Assembly (NCBI GenBank): GCA_964463485.1
Contig: CAYXDO010000006.1
Location: forward strand, 1-64,000
Length of the DNA stretch: 64,000 bases
Source of the DNA: CAYXDO01 sp964463485
GTDB lineage: Bacteria; Myxococcota; Kuafuiibacteriia; Kuafuiibacteriales; Kuafuiibacteriaceae
Direction of reading: 5' to 3'
Part shown: in pieces, positions 32,458-42,105 of the stretch
Numbering within the stretch: the stretch's first letter is position 1
Layout of the letters: each line of letters begins with the position of its first letter
The notes under the pieces: model-generated
Told to the model about the DNA's origin: nothing
The model's input: the letters and a program-made list of their open reading frames with translations, nothing else
Database searches by the model: none
Made by a program: the position numbers and the translations under genes

Positions 32458-33309
32458 ATGGTGCGCGGTCGAATCGATCCGCCTGCGCGATATCACGAGG
32501 CCCCGTTGCCTCCCGATGAGCGCCTGGCGGAGCCAGAAACTCGATACGAGGTGATCGATGGAGAAAGAGTCTACGTAGTGCCCGCGAACGAGCCGCATGG
32601 GACCGCGCACTTCGGGCTCGACTACATTCTCCGAGCGCACGTCGCCGCGGGGTACATAGGCGCTTCGGACATGCTGACGCGAACGAGCCCAACGAAGGAC
32701 ATGGCACCCGACGCGAGCGTCTATCCGGAGGCTCGGGACCCGGTGACGGGAGGACGTCAGCTCGAGGAGCTCGCGTTCGAGGTCGCGAGCACGCAGTCGC
32801 TAAAGGAAGCGGCCGCGCGCGCCCGGGACTTCACGAACCGAGGCGTTCGTCGAGTCTTCTGCCTCGAAGTAGCCAAGCAGCGCGTCTTCGAGTGGGACTC
32901 TCAACTCGGTGACTGGCGCATGCTGTCTCTCGGAGCATCCATCACGGACCCCTGTCTGATTCGACCCCTCTCGGTCCGTGCCCTATTGGACGCGGCGGAG
33001 CAGGACGACGAGGTGGCGCGGGCGCTCTTGGCGAAGAAGAACCGCGTGCTCGCGACCGCGCTTCGAGCTCACGAAAAGAGGGGCGAAAAAAGGGGCGAAA
33101 AAAGGGGCCAGAAGAAGGGCCTCGACGCCGGAAAGAGACTCGGCATCGACGAAGGAAAACGGCTCGGGTTGATCGAGGCGATCGAAACGGCTGCTGCGCT
33201 TCTGAGCGTCGAGGTGGACGAAGAGAAACGAACGGCGATCGCCCAAAAGACCGCGGGTGAGCTCAACGATCTTCTCGCAGCCCTTTGGCAACAGCGTCGC
33301 TGGCCATAG
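32458..33309 (+). CDS. Uma2/DUF820-family restriction-endonuclease-like protein
   Basis: The product is 283 residues. The core has EPETRYEVIDGERVYVVPANEP and the catalytic-like MAPDASVYPEARD and ELAFEVAST motifs (Asp and Glu of a PD-(D/E)XK fold). The C-terminal tail repeats KRGEKRGEKRGQKKG, then KRLGIDEGKRLGL, a feature of Uma2 proteins. Uma2 genes are massively amplified in some cyanobacteria and myxobacteria, but their role remains unclear; a nuclease is inferred from the fold. The gene end is duplicated upstream. Confidence 0.8.
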   Translation: MVRGRIDPPARYHEAPLPPDERLAEPETRYEVIDGERVYVVPANEPHGTAHFGLDYILRAHVAAGYIGASDMLTRTSPTKDMAPDASVYPEARDPVTGGRQLEELAFEVASTQSLKEAAARARDFTNRGVRRVFCLEVAKQRVFEWDSQLGDWRMLSLGASITDPCLIRPLSVRALLDAAEQDDEVARALLAKKNRVLATALRAHEKRGEKRGEKRGQKKGLDAGKRLGIDEGKRLGLIEAIETAAALLSVEVDEEKRTAIAQKTAGELNDLLAALWQQRRWP

Positions 33310-33645
33310 CGAGCGAACGGGGTGAGCGACGTTCGAGGGCTGCGGTTGATTCGATCTTGATCGACCGAGCTGTGGTTCGGAGGCGTCCGGCGAGATTCCG
33401 GAGACGCCGGGGAATGACCTTTCATGAGTCCTGGGAGCAGGAAAAATCAATTCGATGCTCGCGGCCGATGCGCCAGCAACCCAGCCAGAGGTGCGTACGA
33501 CGAGTCGCTGCCGTTGCCGTCGCCGTTACCGTGTGGCGTGTGGTGCCCGGCGGCGCAGGAACAGATCAGCGATCTCAGTGCGAAGCCCCAGAGTCGATGA
33601 TCGAGCGACCGCGAACGGCAGAGCTGGCCGTCCCCCGACCGACCG
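33310..33645. other. 336-bp gap, no gene seen
   Basis: No convincing coding frame or RNA gene was found. The GC-rich stretch contains short GCCGTT/GCCGTC alternations near 33512-33530 and otherwise looks like ordinary intergenic DNA before the alpha-2-macroglobulin-like gene. Confidence 0.5.
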
Positions 33646-36600
33646 ATGGCTCGACGTAGGGGACGAGCGGTCGCGCGTGCGATGGTTCCCTTCGAGATGA
33701 TTGCCGTGCTGTTCGCGCTCGCCTTAGTTGCCCAAAGCGACCCCGCCGCGCGTGGCCTCGACCTCTTCGTCGTCGCTCCTCGTTCGTTCTCTGCTTCGAG
33801 CTTCCCTGTCGCGGTCGAGGTGTATGGCTTTGCGCAGACCAAGATCGCCAAGACTCTGCCGGGAGCTCGGGTGGAGATCAGCGCGAGCTTTCCCAACCAA
33901 GACCCGACGACGGTCGCTGCGCTCACGGACGCTTCGGGGCGTGCGATCCTCACCGTGGAGGTGCCGACGGGAAAAGGGGACGAGCTCATGCTCATCGTCT
34001 CCGCGGCCGCCGGAGAGCGAACGCGCACCAAGGAGCTCACCGTCGCCCGAAGCTCCGACGTCGAGCTCGAGCTCTTCTCTGATTCGCTCGAGGTTGCTCC
34101 GGGTTCGAACGTTCACGCGTTCGCCCGTTTGCGGACGCGGGGCCAAGCCAACTCGAGGACGCGCATCTCGTTCGAGCTGCAGGACGGGCCGCGCACTCTC
34201 ACCACGCGATCGAGCTTCACCGATGAGTCGGGGGTCGCGGTCGTCGCGGTCCCTATGCCGAAGGCGGAAGCCCGCGCGCTGACGATCGTCGCGACAGCCT
34301 GGAGCGCCAAGGAGATCCTCGCGAAGGCCACGGTCGCCTTGCGAGCGCGCGACGATACTCCGGGTCGCGCCGAGCTCGTCGCTCGCTTCGACGAGAGCTC
34401 CGTTCTGCCTGGTCACGAAGTCGCGCTCTCGCTCGGCGCAAGAGACGCGGCCAAGGCGCCGATCGCGGACGTCTCGATCCGCTATTGGGTTGGCTTGTCG
34501 AATAGTCGACCCAAGGACGACGGAGCCTTCTTGGATAGATCTGCAATCGCAATCACTCCGTCCGACGGAACCGCGACGATTCGCGTCGCCGCTCCTTCCA
34601 TTGTGCCCCAACGGGGTGGCGAGCTCGTCGTGCTAGCGCGGGCCGAGCTCGACGGTCGGCCGATGGAGGCGCACGCATCGATCGACGTTCGTCGCCCTTC
34701 GTCCCAGCTCGTCGCGTTCGTCGAAGGCGGCAAGCTGGTCCCGGGGCTCGAGCAGGAGCTCACCCTTCGCGTGAGCGACGATCTCGGGCGGCCCGTGGTG
34801 GGGCGTGCGCGGATCGAGGCCGACGGGCTTCGCGTCGAGACGACGACGAGCCAAGCTGGTGAGGCGACGGTGCGATTCCGAGTGCCAGAATCGATCGGTT
34901 CACGCCACGCGAGCGGTTCCTGCGCAGAAGAGGTCGCAGCCACCATCTCGGTGACTCTCCTCGGAACGTCGGAGCGACTCAGAAGCTGCGTCCTCGTCGA
35001 TCGCGAGGCGGTCGCGTTCTTGAGAGCGACGCCCCCCGTCGTGCGGGCCGGTGAGCGTGTCACCGTCGAGGTCGTGGGCGATGACGGCCTATGGGCGCTC
35101 TCTCTGGAAGGGACGCCGATCCAGACGGTCTTCGTGCGCCAGCGCGCTGAGTTCGAAGTCCATTCAGAGTCGACCGGCTCGTTCGCCCTTTCGGCGATCT
35201 CTCCAGGTGGCCGACACCGCGCCTTGCCCGCCGCCATTCTCGTTCGACCGCGGGAGCTCACCCAGGTCTCGGTCGCCATCGCTGGCGGCCGACAGACGCC
35301 CGGAGGCTTCGTCGATCTCGATGTCGCACTCACCGACGAGGGCGGTCGACCCGTCCGCGGCTCCGTGACCGCGGCCATCGTCGACGCTCGATCGGGTGCC
35401 AGCCTCGCCGGGCTGCTCGAGCTCGATGCTCGCCATGCGCTCGCACGCAGCCTCGACCTCGGATTTCACGAGCTCGATTCAATCTTGGGTCCGGCGACCG
35501 AGCTCGACGCCGCGCGGCGAGTAGCTCTTCTGACGGAGGCGACGCAGCTCGACCTCTTCGTCGACGACCCGATGGCCCGCCTCGACGAGTCGGTCCGAAC
35601 GACGTTTCGCGACGTCGTCCGTCAACTCGAGGGCGCGATTTACGAGGCGACCTCCGGCGAGCTCGCGGACGCGCGAGTCCTTCGTGAAGGTCGATCGGAG
35701 CTGAACCCCGAGCTCCTCACGATCGTCAGCGAGGCCCTCTCAGAGCCGCCACTCACACCCGGAGGCGAGCCCATCACGTTGGCCGACTTGGTGGCCATCG
35801 ATCCCCAGGTTCGTTACGACCTCGTCGCTCGCCGCGTGACACGTTTGAAACTCTTTCGCCTATGGGCCGCGCTCCGTCAGCAAATCCTCGACGCGCGCGC
35901 AACCGAACAGGACCCCTTGCTCGCCGATCCCTCTGTGATGCTGCGAAGGCTCGTCCGAGAAGGTTCCATCGACCCGACTCAGCTCGTGGACGCTTGGGGC
36001 GGAACGATCGCGTTCGTGAAGGGTCGCGGACCCGGCCTTCCGTATTTCGGAACGAGCGGTCATCACCTCGCATCACCGGGCCCGGACGGGAGGATGGGCA
36101 CCAGCGACGACCTCCACGATCCGTTCGCTCGCGTGCTCCGGAGCGGCACCCCCTACGCGGAGGCTGTAGAAGAAGACGCCCTCGTAGATGCGAGAGACGA
36201 CATCGTGGTCAGTGACGAGGTCGTGGAAAATTGGCGCAGCGTTCTCGAGCGCTCCACCGGAGACAGTTTCGGAGACTCCGAGGGAGGCCTCGGAATGGGA
36301 AGCTTCGGCAGCGGCGGCGGGGGCGGTGGGTTGGGAACCTCCGCCGCTCGCATCCAGACGCGGGGCGCATTTGCTACTCCTGGAGCGTTCCTCGCGCCCA
36401 TTCGAACCGACGAGCGCGGCCGCGCGCGCCTACGCGTGCCCCTTGGACCGGAGGAGACCACCTGGACGGTCGGTGTTGTCGCACTCCCTACTCAGGGCCC
36501 GTCGGCCGTCGCCCTGCTGGATGTGCCGTCCGCGCTCCCTCTGTCGGTGCGTGTGGAAGTCGGTCGAGGTTGGCACGTCGGCGACCGGGCGATGGTACCC

Positions 36601-38178
36601 ATCGTCGCCCGCAATCGCACTTCCGAACGACTCACCGCCGAGCTCAGCCTGAGTGTGAACGGCGCGGCACGCGCGGCCAAGGAGTCGAGGCTCGCCGCGC
36701 TCGAAGTCCCACCGGGCTCGGAGCGCCAGACTTTCGTAGAGCTCATGGCCGTCGAGCCCGGGTGGGCGACGATCATCGCAAAAGCTTCCTCCAAGCAGTG
36801 GACCGACGAGGTCGAGTTGTCTTGGCCCGTTCGAGCCCGCGGAACCGAACACGTCGTCTCCGTGACTCGATCGGTGACCGGGGAGGCGGACCTCGAGCTC
36901 CTGCCTGTGGGCGTACCCATCGGCCCAGCTCGGCTCGAAGTCTCCCGAGGCCTGCAATCCCTGCTTCAGAGAGTCTTGACGGGCCTCGACTCAGCTAGCC
37001 CGTCCGGCGCGCTCGACGCGCTGGAGGTCTCCGGACGGATCACCTTGGCATGTGCGAAGGAGCCCAATCCCTCCGAGCTTTGTAGTCTCGCCCGAGAGCG
37101 AGCGGGGGATGCCTGGGGGCGGTTGAAACCCAATCAACTCACCTGGCTCGAAAAGCTGCGCGCTCACCGCTACTCGGAGTCGGCGCTTCCCGCTCCTTCG
37201 CCCTGCCCCCCAACCGGGGCCGCGCCGACCAACGCAGAGGAGCTCGTCGACGCTCTCGCCGCCGAGCCCGACCCGGTTGGGGGCGTGGTCCGCCGATGCT
37301 GGGACGAGCTCGCTTTCAAGGCGAGCCAGCTCTCGAGCTCGGATCTTTCGATCACCGCTGAGTTGATCATCGTGATGCTGGACCGTGCCCACCGGCGCGA
37401 CGCGGCGCTGGCTCTGGCGCGCAGGCTCGAGGCGCTCGTGCGCCCTGACGGGCGCCTTCGTTTGGACGAGGCCACCCCAGGGCTGGAGGCGCTCATTCGC
37501 GCGGCTCTGGCCAAGGCGCACGGCGAGTCCACCCACGAGGTGCTCGCGCTCGAACGATCGGAGGGTGGCTTTGGCACGACCAGAGTCACGAAATTCGTAC
37601 TCGCGGCTCTTCGGGTCGAGGAGGCTGAGACTGAGTGTGAAGCGGAGGTGAGAACAGCCGGCCGACCCTCGCTCGGCATTCTGCTCGGGCCGAACGATTC
37701 GACCGCAGTAACCTTCGATCGGTTCACCAAGTCCGCGTCGTTATCGGTCGAAACAGCGTGTCGACTGGATGCGCGCCTCACTCAGACCGTGCTGCGACCG
37801 TGGGACCTTCCGCCCCCCGTCAGTACGTCTGGCCTCGAGCTCGAGGCCAAGTGGCCCAAGCTTGCGAGCGCACACGAACGAGAGACTTTGCGACTGACCC
37901 TCGACGATCGCGGCGAGACACCGCATGGCGTGGTGGTTCGCATCCCACTCCCTCCCGGCGCTCACCTCTACGAGTCCGTGGAAGGAGTGTCGGTCAAGGA
38001 ATCCATGGGGATCCTGACTCTCGAAACTCGGCTCGCTGACGTCGCCGAGGTGATCGACCTACCGCTCCGATTCACCCTCCCAGGTGAGTTTTCAGTTCCC
38101 GAGATCGAGCTCGACTCGGCGGAGCGCGAGGTGGAGCCGGCCCGGTCCCGAGCCGACCGAATACGAGTCACTCCTTGA
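33646..38178 (+). CDS. Alpha-2-macroglobulin-like secreted/envelope protein, thioester absent
   Basis: The product is 1510 residues with a signal-like N-terminus (MIAVLFALALVAQ near residue 18). Several Ig/macroglobulin-like domains of beta strands fill 35-560, then a region with IRTDERGRARLRVPLGPEE that matches the macroglobulin ANA/bait-adjacent domain (about 925-945). A Gly-rich GLGMGSFGSGGGGGGLGT loop (about 882-899) is typical of myxobacterial members and probably corresponds to the bait region. The C-terminal part has the helical TED-like domain (ALRVEEAETEC) but no GCGEQ thioester is present. It may trap or guard against proteases in the periplasm. Confidence 0.75.
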   Translation: MARRRGRAVARAMVPFEMIAVLFALALVAQSDPAARGLDLFVVAPRSFSASSFPVAVEVYGFAQTKIAKTLPGARVEISASFPNQDPTTVAALTDASGRAILTVEVPTGKGDELMLIVSAAAGERTRTKELTVARSSDVELELFSDSLEVAPGSNVHAFARLRTRGQANSRTRISFELQDGPRTLTTRSSFTDESGVAVVAVPMPKAEARALTIVATAWSAKEILAKATVALRARDDTPGRAELVARFDESSVLPGHEVALSLGARDAAKAPIADVSIRYWVGLSNSRPKDDGAFLDRSAIAITPSDGTATIRVAAPSIVPQRGGELVVLARAELDGRPMEAHASIDVRRPSSQLVAFVEGGKLVPGLEQELTLRVSDDLGRPVVGRARIEADGLRVETTTSQAGEATVRFRVPESIGSRHASGSCAEEVAATISVTLLGTSERLRSCVLVDREAVAFLRATPPVVRAGERVTVEVVGDDGLWALSLEGTPIQTVFVRQRAEFEVHSESTGSFALSAISPGGRHRALPAAILVRPRELTQVSVAIAGGRQTPGGFVDLDVALTDEGGRPVRGSVTAAIVDARSGASLAGLLELDARHALARSLDLGFHELDSILGPATELDAARRVALLTEATQLDLFVDDPMARLDESVRTTFRDVVRQLEGAIYEATSGELADARVLREGRSELNPELLTIVSEALSEPPLTPGGEPITLADLVAIDPQVRYDLVARRVTRLKLFRLWAALRQQILDARATEQDPLLADPSVMLRRLVREGSIDPTQLVDAWGGTIAFVKGRGPGLPYFGTSGHHLASPGPDGRMGTSDDLHDPFARVLRSGTPYAEAVEEDALVDARDDIVVSDEVVENWRSVLERSTGDSFGDSEGGLGMGSFGSGGGGGGLGTSAARIQTRGAFATPGAFLAPIRTDERGRARLRVPLGPEETTWTVGVVALPTQGPSAVALLDVPSALPLSVRVEVGRGWHVGDRAMVPIVARNRTSERLTAELSLSVNGAARAAKESRLAALEVPPGSERQTFVELMAVEPGWATIIAKASSKQWTDEVELSWPVRARGTEHVVSVTRSVTGEADLELLPVGVPIGPARLEVSRGLQSLLQRVLTGLDSASPSGALDALEVSGRITLACAKEPNPSELCSLARERAGDAWGRLKPNQLTWLEKLRAHRYSESALPAPSPCPPTGAAPTNAEELVDALAAEPDPVGGVVRRCWDELAFKASQLSSSDLSITAELIIVMLDRAHRRDAALALARRLEALVRPDGRLRLDEATPGLEALIRAALAKAHGESTHEVLALERSEGGFGTTRVTKFVLAALRVEEAETECEAEVRTAGRPSLGILLGPNDSTAVTFDRFTKSASLSVETACRLDARLTQTVLRPWDLPPPVSTSGLELEAKWPKLASAHERETLRLTLDDRGETPHGVVVRIPLPPGAHLYESVEGVSVKESMGILTLETRLADVAEVIDLPLRFTLPGEFSVPEIELDSAEREVEPARSRADRIRVTP

Positions 38179-38267
38179 CGATCACCGTCGAGTAGGCGTT
38201 CAGCCATCAGCCGTCCGCTCTCAGCAAGTGCCGCAGTAGATTTGCCTCGTCGCCGAGTGCCCGTGCT

Positions 38268-39299
38268 TCACTCGGTCGGCGGCGGCTGAGTCTTGCGCCC
38301 GAGCAACTCGGGCATCATCGGCATGCGCATCGTCTCGTCGTCGAAGGACGAGGGCCTTCGTTCATGCTGTTTGTGCCAGGTCGAGACTCGGTTGCGGCCC
38401 GCCGCCTTGCTGCGATACAGCGCGGCGTCGGCCCGTGTGAGTAGATCCATCGGCGACACTCGGTCTCCGGAGGCCGGATCGAAGTGAGCGACCCCGATAC
38501 TCACCGCGAGCTCGGAGACCGGAGGTGGTTCGTCCGATACGTCGTGCAAGAGAGCGGACCTGAGTCGCTCCGCGAATTTGTTCACCGACTCGGCCCCGTA
38601 GCCGCGCGAAAGCACGACGAACTCGTCTCCGCCGTAACGAGCCAACACGTCTTCGAGGCGGATCGCGCTCCGGAGCGCCCGCGCGACGAGCTTCAGCGCG
38701 TCGTCGCCCGCTGCGTGACCCAGGCGATCGTTGATGGGTTTGAAGTTGTCGAGGTCCAGCATGAGCACCGCGATCGGGCTTCCGTGGCGAGTCGAGAAAG
38801 AGAGCTCCTGCTCGAGGCGCTGGAGCAGATAGCGACGATTGGCCAGGCCAGTGAGTGCATCGCTCATCGCGGCCTGGTGAAGCTGATCGAAGAGCTGAGT
38901 CTCCGCGGGGTCTTGAAAACGGACGCCGAGCACGGTCTCACTCGAGAGCTGAATACGGAGCCCGTCTCCGAGCTCCGCCGAGCTCACACGCACGCCTTCT
39001 ACCCACAGGCCAAAGCGACTCCCAAGGTCCCGAACGTACGCCCGCCCGTCCTCCTGCCGTTCGATCCTCACGTGCCTTCGCGAGACGAAGGGATCGGGGA
39101 TGCGAATGTCGACCGCCTCCCCGCGCCCTATCACGGCGAGGTCTCCGTCGATGCGAAAGTAGCGTCCCGTCTCCGGACCCGTCAGCACGAGCACTGCAAG
39201 CACGTCACGCTCCGCGAGGGTCGCGGGTGGTTGGTACGTGGCGACGGTCGGGTCTCCGTCGACTTCTCCGCGGCGTCGTCGATCGGACATCGACTCCAT
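38268..39299 (-). CDS. FHA-domain diguanylate cyclase
   Basis: The product is 343 residues (ATG at 39299; the ATG at 39290 is also possible). The FHA domain (about 33-120) includes AVIGRGEAVDIRIPDPFVSR. The GGDEF domain (about 140-305) has a complete catalytic motif RYGGDEFVV and an inhibitory RxxD I-site (RLED) five residues upstream of it, so it should make c-di-GMP from GTP and be product-inhibited. The FHA domain links it to phosphothreonine signalling, which fits the two Ser/Thr kinases in the window. It lies divergent to an outer-membrane barrel gene. Confidence 0.9.
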   Translation of the reverse strand: MESMSDRRRRGEVDGDPTVATYQPPATLAERDVLAVLVLTGPETGRYFRIDGDLAVIGRGEAVDIRIPDPFVSRRHVRIERQEDGRAYVRDLGSRFGLWVEGVRVSSAELGDGLRIQLSSETVLGVRFQDPAETQLFDQLHQAAMSDALTGLANRRYLLQRLEQELSFSTRHGSPIAVLMLDLDNFKPINDRLGHAAGDDALKLVARALRSAIRLEDVLARYGGDEFVVLSRGYGAESVNKFAERLRSALLHDVSDEPPPVSELAVSIGVAHFDPASGDRVSPMDLLTRADAALYRSKAAGRNRVSTWHKQHERRPSSFDDETMRMPMMPELLGRKTQPPPTE

Positions 39300-39348
39300 C
39301 TTGCCTCGACCCGGGCCGGCGTGAAAGTCGGCCTCTCCGTTTCCTCGA

Positions 39349-41208
39349 TTGCCGGCGACGACTTTCGCCAGCAGAAGAACAGGATGCCGTTCGATTGCGG
39401 TATCCTGCGCCGCTGTGTTCGTGGTGCTTGCGCTTGCGCTCGTGGGCTCCGAAGAGCTCGCGGGCTTCGAGGTCAGCACGGCCACGTCCGCGGACGTCGA
39501 CGAGCTCCCTCTGTCCGCTGAGGACGTGGCCCTCATCGACGCGCTCGGCACTTCGACTTCTTCGCCTGCGGCGAGCGCTCCCCGAGCGGCCCTTCGCCTC
39601 GAGCGCGATCTCTTCGATCGGATCGAGCACGATCTCGTCGGCGACACCGTTGCGCCGGTCGGGTTTTGGGCGTTGGCCTTCGAAGGACGAGGAAAAGCGC
39701 CGATCGAGCTGGACGGACTGAGTGTCGACTCGCCTCTCGACACGGCCGCTGACGGAAGTCTCTCCACATTGCTCGACCCCGGGATCATCTCCGGGCTCGC
39801 CGTCGAAAAGTCGACCGCGCGGGGCCTACTCTCCCTTCGATCTCACGAAGCCACCGAGGGCGCGCACGTCCGAGGCGGCGTCATCGGCCGCTCCGCCGAC
39901 CGCTCGGCGACGGCCCGACTGGCCGCCGAGCTCGGCGCGAAGTCCATCGGCGTCCTCGGCGTCGGTTCGATTTCCAAAGAAAACAACCTGCGCATGGGGC
40001 CCGGTCAAAACGTGCCGAGCGTCATTCGCCGAGAGTCTGCATCGCTGCGCGCTCGACTCCTCGATCCCGAGGAAAAACCGGTTTCGATCGGCGTAGGCTT
40101 CGACTTCGCCAAGGCGCGAGCAATCGTTCGCACGGACCTACCCATCGAATTCGACCAGGATGCCCAGCCAAAGCCTCTGCCTACCGAAGATCTGACCCGG
40201 GTTCGTGCGTTTGCGACGGTCGTCCTCGACGGCGCCTTGGAGGGGCACCTTGGGCTCGGCTGGACCGGCGATCACCGCGACCGAGTCGGCGGCCAAAATG
40301 GGGCCGACCAGCTCGAGCTCAACGGCCAACTCGAGCTTCCCATCGACTCAGCTCGTTTCGGGATCACCGGCCGCGCGCACGTCGCGACGACGAGCTACCA
40401 GGGGCGCCGCGGTGAGTCCTCCTCCATGGCCTTCGGCGGGCTCGCCTCGCTCTCGCTGGGCGCCTTGAAGCTCAGCCTCGATACAGGCGCCGAGGTCTGC
40501 GACGTGCTCGTCTTCGACCGCGCGACCGCCACCCTCGACCCATCCCCCTTCGTTCGCTTTTCACTCCTCGCCGCGCTCGACCCCCTAGAGCTCGAGCTCG
40601 GCTTCTACGACGAAGCCGCGCCGCTCACCCTGAGAGAGTTGGACGAGCTCGCCCGATCAGTCTCGGTAGAACGCGTGCGAACCGGGCGCGCGCGGGCCCG
40701 CGTTCATTCGTCGACTCTCGATCTCGAGCTCACCGGATTTCTGTCGACGGCCTCAGACGCGATCATCGCACGTACGGAGATTGTCGAGTGGCTCGAATCC
40801 GTGACTGTGCGAGGAGTGTCCGCGTCGGTCGCGCTTCGAGCAGGACCCGTGGAGGCCCGCGGGGCCGCCGTGCTCTCGAAGATGAGCGGGCCCGACTTCG
40901 ACGATGGCTCGTGGGTTCGACCCATCGCATCCATTCGGTACTGGGACAATGATCAAACTGACTTCATGGAGTTGTTCGTGGATGGCTCCGTCGCGCTCGC
41001 AGGCAGCGATTCGACGATCGACTCACCGCTGCGCGGGTTGTGGTCGTTCACCCGCGTCGGCGCGCGCGGGCGTTTCGAGCTCGGTCTGGGTTTTGGCGTC
41101 GAGCTCGAGCTTCGAAATCTGCTCGATGGCTCCGTCATCGTCCGCCACGGTCGGGTCCCGCAGCCCGGCGTCGATGTCTTGCTCGGGCTCTCGTTCAGCG
41201 AACGCTGA
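39349..41208 (+). CDS. TonB-dependent-receptor-like outer membrane barrel
   Basis: The product is up to 619 residues from a TTG at 39349. The N-terminal part has a hydrophobic signal (VFVVLALALVGSEELAG) and a plug-like region (FWALAFEGRGKAPIELDG, then LSTLLDPGIISGLAVEKSTA). The remaining ~420 residues alternate hydrophobic and polar residues with aromatic turns, ending VDVLLGLSFSER, typical of an outer-membrane beta-barrel. No TonB box can be confirmed. Likely an uptake or structural outer-membrane protein; the ligand is unknown. Confidence 0.65.
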   Translation: MPATTFASRRTGCRSIAVSCAAVFVVLALALVGSEELAGFEVSTATSADVDELPLSAEDVALIDALGTSTSSPAASAPRAALRLERDLFDRIEHDLVGDTVAPVGFWALAFEGRGKAPIELDGLSVDSPLDTAADGSLSTLLDPGIISGLAVEKSTARGLLSLRSHEATEGAHVRGGVIGRSADRSATARLAAELGAKSIGVLGVGSISKENNLRMGPGQNVPSVIRRESASLRARLLDPEEKPVSIGVGFDFAKARAIVRTDLPIEFDQDAQPKPLPTEDLTRVRAFATVVLDGALEGHLGLGWTGDHRDRVGGQNGADQLELNGQLELPIDSARFGITGRAHVATTSYQGRRGESSSMAFGGLASLSLGALKLSLDTGAEVCDVLVFDRATATLDPSPFVRFSLLAALDPLELELGFYDEAAPLTLRELDELARSVSVERVRTGRARARVHSSTLDLELTGFLSTASDAIIARTEIVEWLESVTVRGVSASVALRAGPVEARGAAVLSKMSGPDFDDGSWVRPIASIRYWDNDQTDFMELFVDGSVALAGSDSTIDSPLRGLWSFTRVGARGRFELGLGFGVELELRNLLDGSVIVRHGRVPQPGVDVLLGLSFSER

Positions 41209-41336
41209 TAGCCGCGATTCGCGTGACACGCTGAGTCTCAGGAAGGACTTCAGGAGGGTCGACGGGCTCCCCACCGGCGATCGTGCCCGTGCCCGCGCCC
41301 GCGCCCGATCCTGAGGCAGGATGAGGATTAGGCAGA

Positions 41337-41362
41337 ATTAATCCTGCCAAGGCAGGATTAAT
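41337..41362. repeat. Perfect 12-bp inverted repeat (ATTAATCCTGCC)
   Basis: ATTAATCCTGCC (41337-41348) and its inverse copy (41351-41362) are separated by AA. The surrounding bases repeat AGGATTA several times (41320-41380). It lies 3' of the barrel gene, about 15 bp from the end of the tiny ribbon-helix-helix gene, and could be a terminator without a T-run or a binding site. Short GCCCGC repeats precede it at about 41285-41307. Confidence 0.6.
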
Positions 41363-41377
41363 TAGGATTGATTAGGA

Positions 41378-41497
41378 TTAGGTCGTTGCTCGATCGAGCA
41401 CCCTAGAGCGGATGAGGTCAGACACGGAAATCCCGGCTGACGTGGCGAGCTCTTCGAGTTGCGCCCACTCCGAATCCGACAGCCGAACCCCACGCAT
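41378..41497 (-). CDS. Tiny ribbon-helix-helix protein (39 aa), possibly truncated
   Basis: The minus strand encodes MRGVRLSDSEWAQLEELA, then ATSAGISVSDLIRSRVLDR: a strand plus two helices typical of Arc/MetJ-type DNA-binding antitoxins. The codons before the ATG (back to a stop at about 41551) also read KRGRPRESPDGEVRK, the basic N-terminal arm usually present in this family, but no start codon precedes it except GTG at 41506. The gene is either very short, starts at a non-standard codon or lost its 5' end. A partner toxin is not adjacent. Confidence 0.5.
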   Translation of the reverse strand: MRGVRLSDSEWAQLEELATSAGISVSDLIRSRVLDRATT

Positions 41498-41660
41498 CTT
41501 CCTCACCTCACCGTCCGGCGACTCGCGCGGCCGCCCACGCTTGTGCCCGCTCGCGCACGATCAGCGCTCCGAGCTCCACAACGGAGCCATCGCTCGGCGG
41601 GCCGCCGAGCGTCGGCCGCTGATGAGTGCGTTCGGCTCGGTCCGATGATACTCTCTTCGG

Positions 41661-42098
41661 ATGCTCGTCGAAGTTCTCCTCGCCCTCGCGACCCAGGTGG
41701 CTCCCGTGGACGGCAACGCCACTCCGATTCAGCTCGATATCGCCGCGTTGAGTTGGGTCGACGCACCCGCATCCATGCCCAAAGGCACGAAGATGGCGGT
41801 CCTCGAAGGAGATCCCAAGAAGGAGGGGATCTTCACGCTCCGCCTTAGCGCTCCCAGAGGCTTCGAGCTCGGACCGCATACTCATCCTGCAGACGAGCGG
41901 GTCACCGTACTCGAAGGCAGCATCTCCGTGGGCTTTGGCTCGACCGCAGACAAGGCCAACGGTCGCACCTTTCGGGTCGGCAGCTTCTACGTCAACCCAC
42001 GAGGTCGCGCGCACTTCGTGTGGAGTGAAGACGGGTGTGTCGTGCAAATCACCGGAGTCGGCCCGTGGAAGGTCGAGCCGCTCACGCCGGCCAAATGA
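41661..42098 (+). CDS. Secreted cupin-domain protein
   Basis: The product is 145 residues with a hydrophobic N-terminus (MLVEVLLALATQVAPVDG) like a short signal peptide. Cupin motif 1 is GPHTHPADERVTVLEG (two His and a Glu for metal), and motif 2 is PRGRAHFVW. Small secreted cupins of this type may be metal-binding or isomerase-like; the function is unknown. It is convergent with the M28 peptidase gene. Confidence 0.8.
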   Translation: MLVEVLLALATQVAPVDGNATPIQLDIAALSWVDAPASMPKGTKMAVLEGDPKKEGIFTLRLSAPRGFELGPHTHPADERVTVLEGSISVGFGSTADKANGRTFRVGSFYVNPRGRAHFVWSEDGCVVQITGVGPWKVEPLTPAK

Positions 42099-42105
42099 TG
42101 ACGAC

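Noticed and set aside
41336..41363. Palindrome at 41337-41362 as a rho-independent terminator
   Set aside because: The stem is strong but no T-run follows on either strand, so I keep it as a repeat and possible binding site.
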